Part shown: positions 16,488-24,662 of the stretch, one piece after another
Layout: every line of letters begins with the position of its first letter
Numbering within the stretch: position 1 is the stretch's first letter
From: Pontibacillus yanchengensis Y32
Lineage (GTDB): Bacteria; Bacillota; Bacilli; Bacillales; BH030062
Assembly (NCBI RefSeq): GCF_000770635.1
Contig: NZ_AVBF01000032.1
Location: forward strand, 1-47,455
Direction: 5' to 3'
DNA length: 47,455 nucleotides
Program-made: the position numbers and the translations under genes
Notes under the pieces: generated by a model
Told to the model about the DNA's origin: nothing
The model's input: only the letters and a program-made list of their open reading frames with translations
Database searches by the model: none

Positions 16488-17057
16488 TTACCCTTCCTTA
16501 TTAAAAAGATGTGATGTCATCCGGTTCCATACAGGAAGTAATTGTTCTTCATCTTGAAGTAGATGGCAATGGACTATAAAGCCGAGCGCTAACATATCTA
16601 ATGTTTGAAGTTGCTCAGCATCTATTTCAGGATTTTCGTGCATGATTTGTTGAGCCACTGTATTGTTGTACACAATATTAGAGAAGATGGTACGGAATGA
16701 TTGCCTTAATTCTTCATCTACAAAGCTCTTACTAATAAATAAAAATAATAAATAATAATCTCTATTATGGTTTCGTACAGAAGTGAAGATGTGTTTTCCC
16801 AGATTCTTTACGATGTCTTCAACAGATGATGTTTGACTTAGTGGCATATGTTGGAGACACCGTTCAAATGTATAGATAGCCACTTCCTTTATTAACTCAT
16901 CCATACTCGAAAAGTAATGGTAGAAACTGCCTTTACTCACAGATGCTTCCTTAATTATTTTATTAATGCCTACATTTTCAATCCCATCTCTTACAATAAA
17001 ATCTACTGTTGCTCTCATTATTTTTTCTTTCGTTTCTTCCCCTTTTTTTGTAGACAA
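16488..17057 (-). CDS. TetR/AcrR family transcriptional regulator
   Basis: 189-residue repressor. The N-terminal TetR DNA-binding domain is clear at residues 10-55 (KIMRATVDFIVRDGIENVGI, then SVSKGSFYHYFSSMDELI). The C-terminal ligand domain is unassigned, with 9-helix-type spacing. The start is TTG 17057, one base after the stop codon of the preceding SDR gene and ten bases after AGGGGG, so it is translationally coupled to it. The inverted repeat in the shared promoter (17977-17996) is the likely operator, making this an autoregulated pair. The inducer is unknown. Confidence 0.85.
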   Translation of the reverse strand: MSTKKGEETKEKIMRATVDFIVRDGIENVGINKIIKEASVSKGSFYHYFSSMDELIKEVAIYTFERCLQHMPLSQTSSVEDIVKNLGKHIFTSVRNHNRDYYLLFLFISKSFVDEELRQSFRTIFSNIVYNNTVAQQIMHENPEIDAEQLQTLDMLALGFIVHCHLLQDEEQLLPVWNRMTSHLFNKEG

Positions 17058-17058
17058 T

Positions 17059-17946
17059 TTACTTATCCCCCTTAGAACGTTCTATATATTGTTTAAAAAA
17101 AGATCGCAATTTATGCTTACCATAACTTGGTGCAACCACATCTGTCGTTATTGCCTCATAAAAAAAGGCTAGTAATCCGTACTGTTTTTTATTCACAACT
17201 TTTATAACAGGAAGTACCACTCTAATAAGAACAGCTGGTATTCTTGTAATTTTCTCCTTCTTTTGGAGAACTTGAAAAGCAAGCTTCGCGATTTCCTCAT
17301 GCTTATAAACATGGGGGCCACCAACATCTATTTGTTTATTATTATGATGGATGAGTACATCAGTACAATATTCTGCGAGGTCTTCCCCATGTATAGGATT
17401 TACTTTTTTCTTTCCGGAACCAATTAAATAAACTCTACCTTGGTGAGCCATTTTGATATATTCACTTAAATCTGAGAAATAACCTGTAGGTTTAACAATA
17501 ATGTAATTCAACGGTGACTGTATCAATTGATTCACGAATAATTGTTTTGCCTCTACTACAGGATTACTCATTTCTTCACCCTGACTTGCATGGATGTACA
17601 TGAATTTTTGTACCCCTTGTTCCTCTGCTTCTTTTAATAATGCCAGGTTACCTAAGTAATCTACATTATAGAATGTCATGTTATCTTTCTGGCGTGTTAA
17701 TCCTATTGCTGAACATACCGAATCGATACCTTTACAACATCCTTTTAGCGTTGTTGCATCCGTAACATCACCGATATGTACTTCATCTATTAGATTAGCT
17801 ACTGCTGGTTCTAAAAAAGGACCTTGATATTCCAATTTTTGAGGATTTCTTACCAAGACCTTTACATAATAACCTTTCCTTTTAAAGGATTGTACTAAGT
17901 ATTTACCTAAATACCCAGTAGCCCCTGCAATCAATATTCTTTTCAA
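17059..17946 (-). CDS. Atypical SDR/NmrA-like NAD(P)-binding protein
   Basis: 295-residue NAD(P)-binding Rossmann protein of the extended/atypical SDR group. The glycine motif GATGYLG is at residues 7-13, followed by YYVKVLVRNPQK (basic residues after beta 2 suggest NADPH). HIGDVTDATTL, CSAIGL and FMYIHASQGEE match NmrA/HSCARG- or epimerase-like proteins, and the classical catalytic YxxxK is not evident (MSNPVVEAKQLFV replaces it). I prefer TTG 17946 (MKRILIAG), eight bases after AAGGAG; GTG 17955 overlaps that site. It is the first gene of a two-gene operon with tetR. It may be an oxidoreductase or a redox sensor; substrate unknown. Confidence 0.8.
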   Translation of the reverse strand: MKRILIAGATGYLGKYLVQSFKRKGYYVKVLVRNPQKLEYQGPFLEPAVANLIDEVHIGDVTDATTLKGCCKGIDSVCSAIGLTRQKDNMTFYNVDYLGNLALLKEAEEQGVQKFMYIHASQGEEMSNPVVEAKQLFVNQLIQSPLNYIIVKPTGYFSDLSEYIKMAHQGRVYLIGSGKKKVNPIHGEDLAEYCTDVLIHHNNKQIDVGGPHVYKHEEIAKLAFQVLQKKEKITRIPAVLIRVVLPVIKVVNKKQYGLLAFFYEAITTDVVAPSYGKHKLRSFFKQYIERSKGDK

Positions 17947-17974
17947 TAAAATCACTCCTTTCCTCTTTAAGTAT

Positions 17975-18003
17975 ATAATAGACCAATCAGTCTATTTTTT
18001 CAA
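17975..18003 (-). promoter_or_regulatory. Promoter with TetR-type operator in its spacer
   Basis: On the minus strand: TTGAAA (18003-17998), 17 bases, TATTAT (17980-17975). The inverted repeat AATAGAC-N6-GTCTATT (17977-17996) fills the spacer. Its form resembles TetR-family operators such as those of LmrA/QdoR, so binding would block RNA polymerase directly. Confidence 0.65.
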
Positions 18004-18040
18004 TCTATATTAAAAATATGAAGGAAAGGATTTGCATGTT

Positions 18041-18598
18041 ATGATGGAAAGAAAATATTGGAATTTCAATTTAAAAGTGAGGTCATCTTATCAAATGATA
18101 AAAGTTAAAAGAGCAACAGAAGAGCATGTTGAAGGTATTTCTCGAGTATGTTCTGTAGCCTGTTATGCCACATATGAGGGGATTAGAAGTTATGAGAATA
18201 TCAAGCGAAACAATGAAAGGTTTTATAATCATAAAAGAATAACCGATGAATTAGAGGAATCAAATGGGTGGGATGGATATATTGTCGCACTTGATGAGGA
18301 AGAGGTTGTTGGAGCTATAGGCGGGGGAATGACAGGGGAAAACAAAAGTGAAATTTATGTATTATATTTACATCCTACACGCCGAGGTGAAGGAATAGGT
18401 AGCCAATTGTTACAGTACTTAACAGATATTCAAAAAAACAAAGGATCAACAGAACAATGGGTATCGGTACAAAAGGGAAATAAAAAAGGCATACCTTTTT
18501 ACCAAACAAAAGGGTTTACCAGCCACTCAGAACGAATGGCGTATTCTAATAGTTCTGAAGAAGATTATGTATCTATTCGCTATGTTCGAACGATTTAA
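18041..18598 (+). CDS. GNAT family N-acetyltransferase
   Basis: Acetyl-CoA-dependent acyltransferase, about 185 residues. Motif A with the pyrophosphate loop is YVLYLHPTRRGEGIGSQLLQ (RxxGxG/A type), followed by VQKGNKKGIPFYQTKGF for the last core strand and helix. The start is uncertain: ATG 18041 follows AAGGAAAGGA at a good distance, but ATG 18095 (MIKVKRATEEH) is where GNAT proteins normally begin, and it follows AGTGAGG 12 bases upstream. Substrate unknown. Divergent from the SDR-tetR operon, so the TetR operator could influence it too. Confidence 0.8.
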   Translation: MMERKYWNFNLKVRSSYQMIKVKRATEEHVEGISRVCSVACYATYEGIRSYENIKRNNERFYNHKRITDELEESNGWDGYIVALDEEEVVGAIGGGMTGENKSEIYVLYLHPTRRGEGIGSQLLQYLTDIQKNKGSTEQWVSVQKGNKKGIPFYQTKGFTSHSERMAYSNSSEEDYVSIRYVRTI

Positions 18599-18620
18599 GT
18601 AAGAAAATGAGGTGAAAATA

Positions 18621-18905
18621 ATGGGGGACGGTGTCTTTAGTGTTGTTTTATTTATTGGGTTAATAGTTATAATCGTTATGTCATCCTTAGGAGTTGGCAT
18701 CACATTAAAATCAACATTTTTAGAGGATAAAAGGAAAGGATATATGATGTTAGTGGGATATGTCCTTTTAATACTATATATTTCAAAACAATTATTGAAG
18801 GTTTCCTCTCTATTAATGTATATTTGTCTCGTAAGTTATGGAATTGTTGGTATTCTAGCATATAAGGACTACAAAAGAAGAACACGAAGAATTTCAGAGA
18901 ATTAA
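18621..18905 (+). CDS. Small membrane protein
   Basis: 94 residues, not recognised. Three predicted membrane segments (about 6-29, 42-60, 62-83) and a strongly basic cytosolic tail (YKDYKRRTRRISEN). ATG 18621 is six bases after GAGGTG; the GTG at 18612 is part of that site. It follows the GNAT gene by 22 bases and may be cotranscribed with it. No function assigned. Confidence 0.6.
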   Translation: MGDGVFSVVLFIGLIVIIVMSSLGVGITLKSTFLEDKRKGYMMLVGYVLLILYISKQLLKVSSLLMYICLVSYGIVGILAYKDYKRRTRRISEN

Positions 18906-18960
18906 CATAGTATCTATACACTTAAATCATAACAACAAAGAAAAAGGGGAGGTGTATTCG

Positions 18961-19404
18961 TTGCAAGAGGAATCTAAAGTTATGCTAAAAACAAGAGATA
19001 TATTAATAAAAGCTTTGTTTGGATTAATGGGGGCAGGACTAGCATATCTATTGGTTTATACCCTTACGTATTTACCAAATGGATATGAGTTGGTTTCTAA
19101 ACAACAAGGTGTCTTACATATACAAGAATATAATTTAGTTGGTTTAAAAGAAGATAAAATAAAATGGCAACCTCCATCAGAAGAGGAGGACTGGAGACTA
19201 AAAGCTTTGAAAACAAAGATACCAAATTTAATGGTTTCGTATTTTATTCTATTTACAAGTATTTTTATAACGTTATTCCTTACTCTATATGAATCTTCCA
19301 AGGGTAAAAGAATTATTGGTGACTTAATTGCTAGTGGTTTAACGGTTTTGTTTGCCTTCTTAACTCTACTACGAAACTTAGATCGTATAAAAGAACTTTT
19401 ATAA
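18961..19404 (+). CDS. Membrane protein of unknown function
   Basis: 147 residues, not recognised. Membrane segments near 14-38, 90-110 and 120-140, with an outside or inside loop of about 50 residues (WQPPSEEEDWRLKALKTKI). TTG 18961 follows GGGGAGG; the GTG at 18952 overlaps it. Third in a row of same-strand small genes after the GNAT gene; a shared transcript is possible. Confidence 0.6.
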   Translation: MQEESKVMLKTRDILIKALFGLMGAGLAYLLVYTLTYLPNGYELVSKQQGVLHIQEYNLVGLKEDKIKWQPPSEEEDWRLKALKTKIPNLMVSYFILFTSIFITLFLTLYESSKGKRIIGDLIASGLTVLFAFLTLLRNLDRIKELL

Positions 19405-19541
19405 TTTTAGAATATAAAACGTTGTAAAAATTGTAATATGTCTATGACAACTCAATCTAACATGATAGACTTCATAATAAAGTGTATGAAATCGCTACCA
19501 TAAGAATGATACAGAGGTTTATCGATTAGGGAGTGGACGTC

Positions 19542-20906
19542 TTGCAATTTTTACTAGAAAACCAGAAGAAAGAGTTATTTGATACATTTTTTGAAAGTGG
19601 GAATTTCTGTATAGTGATTGTTGATCATCATGGAAACGTATCCTACATTAACGAAAGTTACTGCCGTTTCTTAGAGGTTGAAAAGCATGATGCCATTGGT
19701 AGACACGTGACAGAAGTTATTGAAAATACAAGAATGCATCATGTAGTGGATTCAGGAAAAGAAGAAATGGCAGACTTACAATACATAAAAGGCAATTACA
19801 TGATTGCGAATCGAATTCCCCTTTATGCTGAAGGACAAATAGTTGGAGCTTTTGGCATGGTTTTGTTTCGTGATACAGAAGAATGGCTAAAAATGAACAG
19901 TCATATTAGAGAGTTATTACTTGAATTGAAAGCTTATCGTTCTCAAAATAATGAGAGTAATGGTGCAACGTATTCTCTTCATCACATAATAAGTCGCTCT
20001 CCAGTTGTAGAGCAACTAAAAGAGAAGACGAAGCAGGTTGCTCCTACTGATGTATCTGTTCTGATTAGAGGGGAAAGTGGTACCGGTAAAGAGTTATTTG
20101 CTCACAGTATTCACCATTTAAGTGAACGTAGCTCAAAGCCCTTTGTTAAAGTGAATTGTGCGGCTATCCCTGAACATTTGTTGGAATCTGAATTGTTTGG
20201 TTATCAGGAAGGAGCTTTCACAGGAGCCAAAAAAGGAGGAAAACCTGGTAAATTTCAGATGGCTGATGGTGGAACCCTCTTTCTGGATGAAATAGGGGAT
20301 ATGCCACTGAGTGCTCAAGTGAAAATTTTACGTGTGTTGCAAGAAGGGGAAGTGGAAGCTGTCGGTGCTGTTCAACCTCAGAAAGTAGATGTAAGGATTA
20401 TTGCTTCTACTCACCAACCTCTTGAAAATCTTATTGCTGAACAGCGCTTTAGAGAGGATTTATTTTATCGAATCAATGTTGTTCAACTTCATGTGCCTTC
20501 GTTAAAAGATCGTTCAGAAGATGTACCATTGCTGGCAAAGTCCTTACTATTAAAAATCACAGATCGGATAGGAAAGCGAGTCGAAGATTTTAGTGATGAA
20601 GTATATAAAAGTTTAATGGAATATCACTGGCCAGGCAATATTCGCGAACTAGAGAATGCCATTGAATCCGCTGCACATTTAACTAATTCGGAAGAAATTC
20701 AGATCAATGACTTACCAGATTATATACATCCCCATACATTCAACTGGCAAGAAGATCTAAATCTAAAGGAAATACTCGATCAAACTGAAAAACGTGTGAT
20801 TGAGAAGGCGTTAGTAAAAGCAAATGGAGATAAGATCAAAGCAGCTGAACAACTTGGTATCGGTAAATCAAGTTTATACGACAAAGTAAAAAAATATAAC
20901 TTGTAA
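19542..20906 (+). CDS. Sigma-54-dependent activator with PAS domain
   Basis: 454-residue enhancer-binding protein. The N-terminal PAS sensor (about residues 15-115: CIVIVDHHGNVSYINESYCR) is followed by a linker, then the AAA+ domain with Walker A GESGTGKE (near 176), the sigma-54 contact loop GAFTGA (near 224), Walker B TLFLDEIGDM, and a Fis-type helix-turn-helix at the end (DKIKAAEQLGIGKSSLYDKV). It resembles B. subtilis RocR/BkdR-type regulators. TTG 19542 follows TTAGGGAG by eight bases. It directly precedes a ketone-body operon with a -24/-12 promoter, which it almost certainly activates; the PAS domain probably senses an intracellular metabolite (inference). Confidence 0.9.
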   Translation: MQFLLENQKKELFDTFFESGNFCIVIVDHHGNVSYINESYCRFLEVEKHDAIGRHVTEVIENTRMHHVVDSGKEEMADLQYIKGNYMIANRIPLYAEGQIVGAFGMVLFRDTEEWLKMNSHIRELLLELKAYRSQNNESNGATYSLHHIISRSPVVEQLKEKTKQVAPTDVSVLIRGESGTGKELFAHSIHHLSERSSKPFVKVNCAAIPEHLLESELFGYQEGAFTGAKKGGKPGKFQMADGGTLFLDEIGDMPLSAQVKILRVLQEGEVEAVGAVQPQKVDVRIIASTHQPLENLIAEQRFREDLFYRINVVQLHVPSLKDRSEDVPLLAKSLLLKITDRIGKRVEDFSDEVYKSLMEYHWPGNIRELENAIESAAHLTNSEEIQINDLPDYIHPHTFNWQEDLNLKEILDQTEKRVIEKALVKANGDKIKAAEQLGIGKSSLYDKVKKYNL

Positions 20907-20909
20907 TCA

Positions 20910-20946
20910 TTCCATTAACTTGGAAAGCCATTCCGGAATATCGGAA
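20910..20946 (+). promoter_or_regulatory. Two enhancer-like sites TTCC-N8-GGAA
   Basis: TTCC-N8-GGAA at 20910-20925 and again at 20931-20946; their centres are 21 bases apart, two helical turns. Together with the site at 21008 they sit where upstream activator sites for a sigma-54 activator are expected. The second also forms the terminator stem of the activator gene. Confidence 0.6.
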
Positions 20947-20956
20947 TGGCTTTTTT
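20924..20956 (+). terminator. Terminator of the sigma-54 activator gene
   Basis: AAAGCCATTCCG (20924-20935), loop GAATAT, CGGAATGGC and T6 (20942-20956). Perfect stem, 17 bases after the stop codon. Confidence 0.88.
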
Positions 20957-20997
20957 GATAGTGTTGTAAGGGTTTTCAATGGATGATCTTATTAACT

Positions 20998-21011
20998 TGA
21001 AAACGTTTTCC
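20998..21011 (+). promoter_or_regulatory. cre-like CcpA site
   Basis: TGAAAACGTTTTCC fits the CcpA consensus except for the last base. It lies in the second copy of the duplicated enhancer segment and shares four bases (TTCC, 21008-21011) with the third enhancer-like site. Confidence 0.45.
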
Positions 21012-21023
21012 GGAAATATGGAA
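21008..21023 (+). promoter_or_regulatory. Third enhancer-like site TTCC-N8-GGAA
   Basis: TTCCGGAAATATGGAA, nearly the same sequence as the site at 20931. Its centre is about 87 bases before the predicted transcription start. Confidence 0.6.
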
Positions 21024-21074
21024 TGTACTGAATAAATGTATTTATCATTTTGCGGTATGACGCAGTTTTCAAAG

Positions 21075-21091
21075 TTGGCATGATTTTTGCA
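21075..21091 (+). promoter_or_regulatory. Sigma-54 (-24/-12) promoter
   Basis: TTGGCATGATTTTTGCA: GG at 21077-21078 and GC at 21089-21090 are ten bases apart, as required. It differs from TTGGCAC-G-N4-TTGCW only by T for C. Start of transcription is expected near 21102, 19 bases before the first gene. Confidence 0.9.
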
Positions 21092-21120
21092 TATAAAATT
21101 GGTGAAGGGAGTGGTAAGTG

Positions 21121-21819
21121 ATGAAAGAGATTTATACATCATTTCAAGAAGCTGTAAAAGATATTGAAGATTATTCTACTATTATGGTAGGAGGATTTGG
21201 TCTGGTTGGAATTCCAGAAAATTTAATTCTTGCTTTAGTAGAATCAAACGCTAAACATCTAACTGTTATTTCTAACAATTGTGGAGTTGATGATTGGGGC
21301 TTAGGATTACTGCTTCAAAATAAACAAATAGATAAAATGATAGGATCCTATGTTGGTGAAAATAAAGAATTTGAACGACAGGTTATTAATGGCGAATTAG
21401 AAGTGGATCTTGTTCCACAAGGTACTCTTGCAGAAAGAATTCGTGCAGGTGGAGCTGGAATTCCTGCCTTTTATACACCTGCAGGCGTAGGTACGCCAAT
21501 TGCAGAAGGAAAAGAAGTACGTATGTTTGATGGTAAAGAATATTTACTACAGACAGGTCTAACGGCTGATTTCAGTCTTGTTCGAGCAGCTAAAGGGGAT
21601 CGACTTGGTAATCTTATGTACAACAAAACAGCCCGTAACTTTAATCCTATGATGGCAGCTGCAGGAGCAACGACTATTGCAGAGGTGGAAGAGTTAGTAG
21701 AGCCTGGAGAAATGGATCCAGAACACGTACACACGCCTGGCATATATGTTCAAAGTTTAATAGAAGGAAAGCAAGAAAAGCGTATTGAACGCCTAACGCT
21801 TCAAACTCAGGAAAAATAG
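21121..21819 (+). CDS. scoA: 3-oxoacid CoA-transferase subunit A
   Basis: Alpha subunit of a succinyl-CoA or acetyl-CoA:acetoacetate CoA transferase (ScoA/AtoD type), about 232 residues. Signature near the start: [15 protein letters not shown] (CoA-binding glycines), then [31 protein letters not shown] and the [15 protein letters not shown] block. It activates acetoacetate to acetoacetyl-CoA as a heterodimer with the next gene product. ATG 21121 follows AAGGGAG; GTG 21118 is possible. First gene of the sigma-54-dependent operon. Confidence 0.93.
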   Translation: MKEIYTSFQEAVKDIEDYSTIMVGGFGLVGIPENLILALVESNAKHLTVISNNCGVDDWGLGLLLQNKQIDKMIGSYVGENKEFERQVINGELEVDLVPQGTLAERIRAGGAGIPAFYTPAGVGTPIAEGKEVRMFDGKEYLLQTGLTADFSLVRAAKGDRLGNLMYNKTARNFNPMMAAAGATTIAEVEELVEPGEMDPEHVHTPGIYVQSLIEGKQEKRIERLTLQTQEK

Positions 21820-21830
21820 GAGGTTATAAA

Positions 21831-22505
21831 ATGGCGGTACATTTAGATAAAGCTACAATTCGTGAAAAGATTGCAAGAAGAGCTGAACAAGAAATTGAAA
21901 ACGGTTTCTATGTGAACTTAGGAATCGGAATGCCTACAATGGTAGCGAATTATATTCAACCTGATAAACAGATGGTACTCCAATCAGAAAATGGTTTGGT
22001 AGGGATTGGACGATCTCCTTATGAAGAAGAAGTTGACCCAGATCTAATTAACGCTGGTAAAGAGACGGTTACAGCGTCGATAGGAAGTTCTTATTGCAGT
22101 AGCGCGGAGTCATTCGCAATGATTAGAGGAGAACATTTAGATCTAGCTATTTTAGGTGGAATGGAAGTATCAGAAACGGGAGATCTAGCCAATTGGATGA
22201 TCCCCGGGAAAATGATCAAAGGCATGGGCGGCGCGATGGATATCGTTCATGGTGCCAAGAAGATTGTAATTATCATGGATCATGTGAATAAACACGGGGA
22301 ACCAAAGATTTTAAAACAATGTCACTTACCACTTACCGGTAAAGGTGTTGTGAATCGCATCATTACGGATCGTGCTGTTATTGATGTAGAAAAGGACGGT
22401 CTAGTGTTAGTGGAAATTGCAGAAGGATGGACAGTTGAAGAAATAAAAGAATCAACAGAGGCTGAATTAACAATAAGCTCAAAGCTTTTAGAAACATCTT
22501 TTTAA
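21831..22505 (+). CDS. scoB: 3-oxoacid CoA-transferase subunit B
   Basis: Beta subunit, 224 residues, carrying the catalytic glutamate E53 in QSENGLVGIG that forms the CoA thioester. GIGMPTMVANYI and the GGAMDIVHGAKK and HVNKHGEPKIL blocks are standard for ScoB/AtoA. ATG 21831 follows AGGAGG, 11 bases after the stop of subunit A, so the two are tightly coupled. Confidence 0.94.
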   Translation: MAVHLDKATIREKIARRAEQEIENGFYVNLGIGMPTMVANYIQPDKQMVLQSENGLVGIGRSPYEEEVDPDLINAGKETVTASIGSSYCSSAESFAMIRGEHLDLAILGGMEVSETGDLANWMIPGKMIKGMGGAMDIVHGAKKIVIIMDHVNKHGEPKILKQCHLPLTGKGVVNRIITDRAVIDVEKDGLVLVEIAEGWTVEEIKESTEAELTISSKLLETSF

Positions 22506-22524
22506 AGTACGGGAGGTAACAGGT

Positions 22525-23301
22525 ATGGTTGAAAATAAAGTCGTTTTTATTACTGGTTCCGCAAGCGGAATTGGGTATGAGATTGGTGAGGATTTTGCGA
22601 AGAGCGGTGCCAAGGTCGTGTTTAGTGATATTAATGAGGATAAAGTGCAAGAAGTTACTTCTTCTTTAACATCAGATGGATATGAATGCATAGGAATCAA
22701 ATGCGATGTGACCAATGAAGAAGAGCTTAAAAGTGCCATTGATCAGACGGTGAAACAGTATGGTCGATTAGATGTGTTAATCAACAATGCAGGCTTACAA
22801 CATGTATCTGCTATTGAAGATTTTCCAACAGAGAAATTTGAATTTATGACAAAGGTAATGCTTACAGCACCATTCGTGGCAATCAAGCACGTTTTTCCGA
22901 TTATGAAAAAACAAGGGTGGGGACGTATCATTAATATGGCCTCAATCAATGGCTTAATCGGATTTGCTGGTAAAGCAGCCTATAACAGTTCCAAGCATGG
23001 AGTAATAGGACTAACGAAAGTCTCAGCATTAGAAGCTGCAGAACATGGTATCACTGTTAATGCTATATGTCCTGGATACGTGGACACTCCACTGGTTCGA
23101 GGTCAGTTAGAGGATTTAGCCAGCAATCGAAATGTTTCATTGGAGAAAGTGCTGGAAGACGTTATTTACCCGTTAGTACCTCAGAAGCGATTATTATCTG
23201 TAAAAGAAATTTCTGACTATACGGCTTTCTTAGCTAGTGACAAAGCAAAAGGAGTTACTGGTCAGGCTGTTGTAATGGATGGCGGCTATACAGCTCAATA
23301 A
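22525..23301 (+). CDS. 3-hydroxybutyrate dehydrogenase
   Basis: Short-chain dehydrogenase that interconverts (R)-3-hydroxybutyrate and acetoacetate with NAD, 258 residues. Motifs: TGSASGIG (10-17), FSDINEDK with an Asp after beta 2 that selects NAD, NNAGLQHVSAIEDFP (characteristic of bacterial BDH), IINMASINGLIG with the catalytic serine, and YNSSK (Y153/K157). QLEDLA and the C-terminal GGYTAQ also match the family. Its place between CoA transferase and thiolase supports the substrate. ATG 22525 follows GGGAGG. Use: growth on 3-hydroxybutyrate or recycling of stored PHB. Confidence 0.92.
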   Translation: MVENKVVFITGSASGIGYEIGEDFAKSGAKVVFSDINEDKVQEVTSSLTSDGYECIGIKCDVTNEEELKSAIDQTVKQYGRLDVLINNAGLQHVSAIEDFPTEKFEFMTKVMLTAPFVAIKHVFPIMKKQGWGRIINMASINGLIGFAGKAAYNSSKHGVIGLTKVSALEAAEHGITVNAICPGYVDTPLVRGQLEDLASNRNVSLEKVLEDVIYPLVPQKRLLSVKEISDYTAFLASDKAKGVTGQAVVMDGGYTAQ

Positions 23302-23326
23302 CAAAAAGGTAGAGGAGTGATACAGC

Positions 23327-24505
23327 ATGGAAAATGTTTATATTTTAGAAGGCGCACGAACCCCTTTTGGATCCTTTGGTGGAGCATTAAAAGATGTAGA
23401 TCCAACTCAATTGGGTGTAACGGTAAGTACGAGCGCAATCGAAAGAAGTGGTATTTCTAGTGAGGATGTTGATTTTTCCATTATGGGGAATGTTATTCAC
23501 TCATCGAAGAATGCCCCTTATTTAGCAAGGCATATTGCCTTAGAATCAGGAATTCCTATTGAAAGTCCAGCACTTGCAGTTAACCGTTTATGTGGCTCTG
23601 GCCTTCAGTCTGTTATTTCATCCGCTCAATCCATCATGCTTGGAGAAGGTAGTGTAGCTCTAGCAGGTGGAGTAGATAGTATGAGCCTTGCTCCACATGC
23701 ATTAAGAGGTGCCCGTTTTGGTACTAAATTAGGAACACCACAAATGGATGACATGCTTTGGGCAGCTCTTACAGATGATTATATTGGTGAATTGATGGGC
23801 GTAACAGGGGAAAATCTTGCTCATAAATATGATATATCTCGTGAAGCTCAAGATGAGTATGCTACAAGAAGTCATCAAAGAGCAGCAGCGGCTACAGAAC
23901 AAGGAAAGTTTAAAGAAGAAATAGCACCAGTAGAAATAAAATCTCGTAAAGGTACAAAGGTCGTTGATGTTGATGAGCATATCCGTGGAGATACAACTTC
24001 TCAAACATTAGCAAACTTAAAACCTGCTTTTACGAAAGATGGATCTGTAACAGGTGGCAATGCTAGTGGGATTAATGATGGTGCAGGCGCTGTAGTTTTA
24101 GCGGGTGAAGAATTTGTTGAATCCAAACAAGTAACACCGCTTGCTCGAATTGTTTCTTGGGGAGTAACTGGTGTTGATCCTTCCCATATGGGAATTGGTC
24201 CGGCTCCTGCTATCAAACAAGCCTTACAAAAAGCTGATCTTAGTTTAGAGGATATGGGATTAATCGAAGTAAATGAAGCTTTCGCAGCACAATACTTGTC
24301 CGTCGAAAAAGAGTTAGGACTTGATCGTGATAAAGTTAATGTTAATGGTGGAGCTATTGCACTTGGACATCCTGTAGGTGCAAGTGGTACGAGAGTACTC
24401 TACACGTTGTTGAAGGAATTAAAACGTAGAAATGAAAAATATGGGGTAGCATCACTATGCATTGGTGGGGGCCAAGGCATTGCGATGGTTGTAGAAAGTA
24501 TGTAA
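23327..24505 (+). CDS. Acetyl-CoA C-acetyltransferase (thiolase)
   Basis: Thiolase II, 392 residues, splitting acetoacetyl-CoA into two acetyl-CoA. Active residues: C89 in NRLCGSGLQS, H348 in GGAIALGHPVGASG and C378 in SLCIGGGQG. The family's EVNEAFAAQ segment is present. ATG 23327 follows GAGGAG. Last enzymatic step of the ketone-body operon; reversible, so a biosynthetic role cannot be excluded, but the context is catabolic. Confidence 0.95.
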   Translation: MENVYILEGARTPFGSFGGALKDVDPTQLGVTVSTSAIERSGISSEDVDFSIMGNVIHSSKNAPYLARHIALESGIPIESPALAVNRLCGSGLQSVISSAQSIMLGEGSVALAGGVDSMSLAPHALRGARFGTKLGTPQMDDMLWAALTDDYIGELMGVTGENLAHKYDISREAQDEYATRSHQRAAAATEQGKFKEEIAPVEIKSRKGTKVVDVDEHIRGDTTSQTLANLKPAFTKDGSVTGGNASGINDGAGAVVLAGEEFVESKQVTPLARIVSWGVTGVDPSHMGIGPAPAIKQALQKADLSLEDMGLIEVNEAFAAQYLSVEKELGLDRDKVNVNGGAIALGHPVGASGTRVLYTLLKELKRRNEKYGVASLCIGGGQGIAMVVESM

Positions 24506-24537
24506 GCGATAACAACATTTATAAGGAGATAGATACC

Positions 24538-24645
24538 GTGTCTAGTAGCATATATGCTTACAATACCTCCTTAAGTCCATTAGGTTTTTGCATATATGTT
24601 ACTACTCGGATTGCTCTTAGTATTCTTGATAAAAGATTCAATTAG
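24538..24645 (+). CDS. Possible 35-residue leader ORF
   Basis: GTG 24538 lies nine bases after AAGGAG and opens a 35-codon frame (VSSSIYAYNTSLSPLGFCIY and onward) ending 17 bases before the permease start. It overlaps an inverted repeat, so the peptide may be incidental or a translational leader for the permease. No homologue recognised. Confidence 0.25.
   Translation: MSSSIYAYNTSLSPLGFCIYVTTRIALSILDKRFN
24544..24603 (+). other. 14-bp hairpin between thiolase and permease genes
   Basis: AGTAGCATATATGC (24544-24557) pairs with GCATATATGTTACT (24590-24603) with one G-T wobble, around a 32-base loop. No T-run follows, so it is more likely an mRNA-processing or stability element than a terminator. 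Confidence 0.55.
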
Positions 24646-24662
24646 ACTTAGGGGGATTTATC

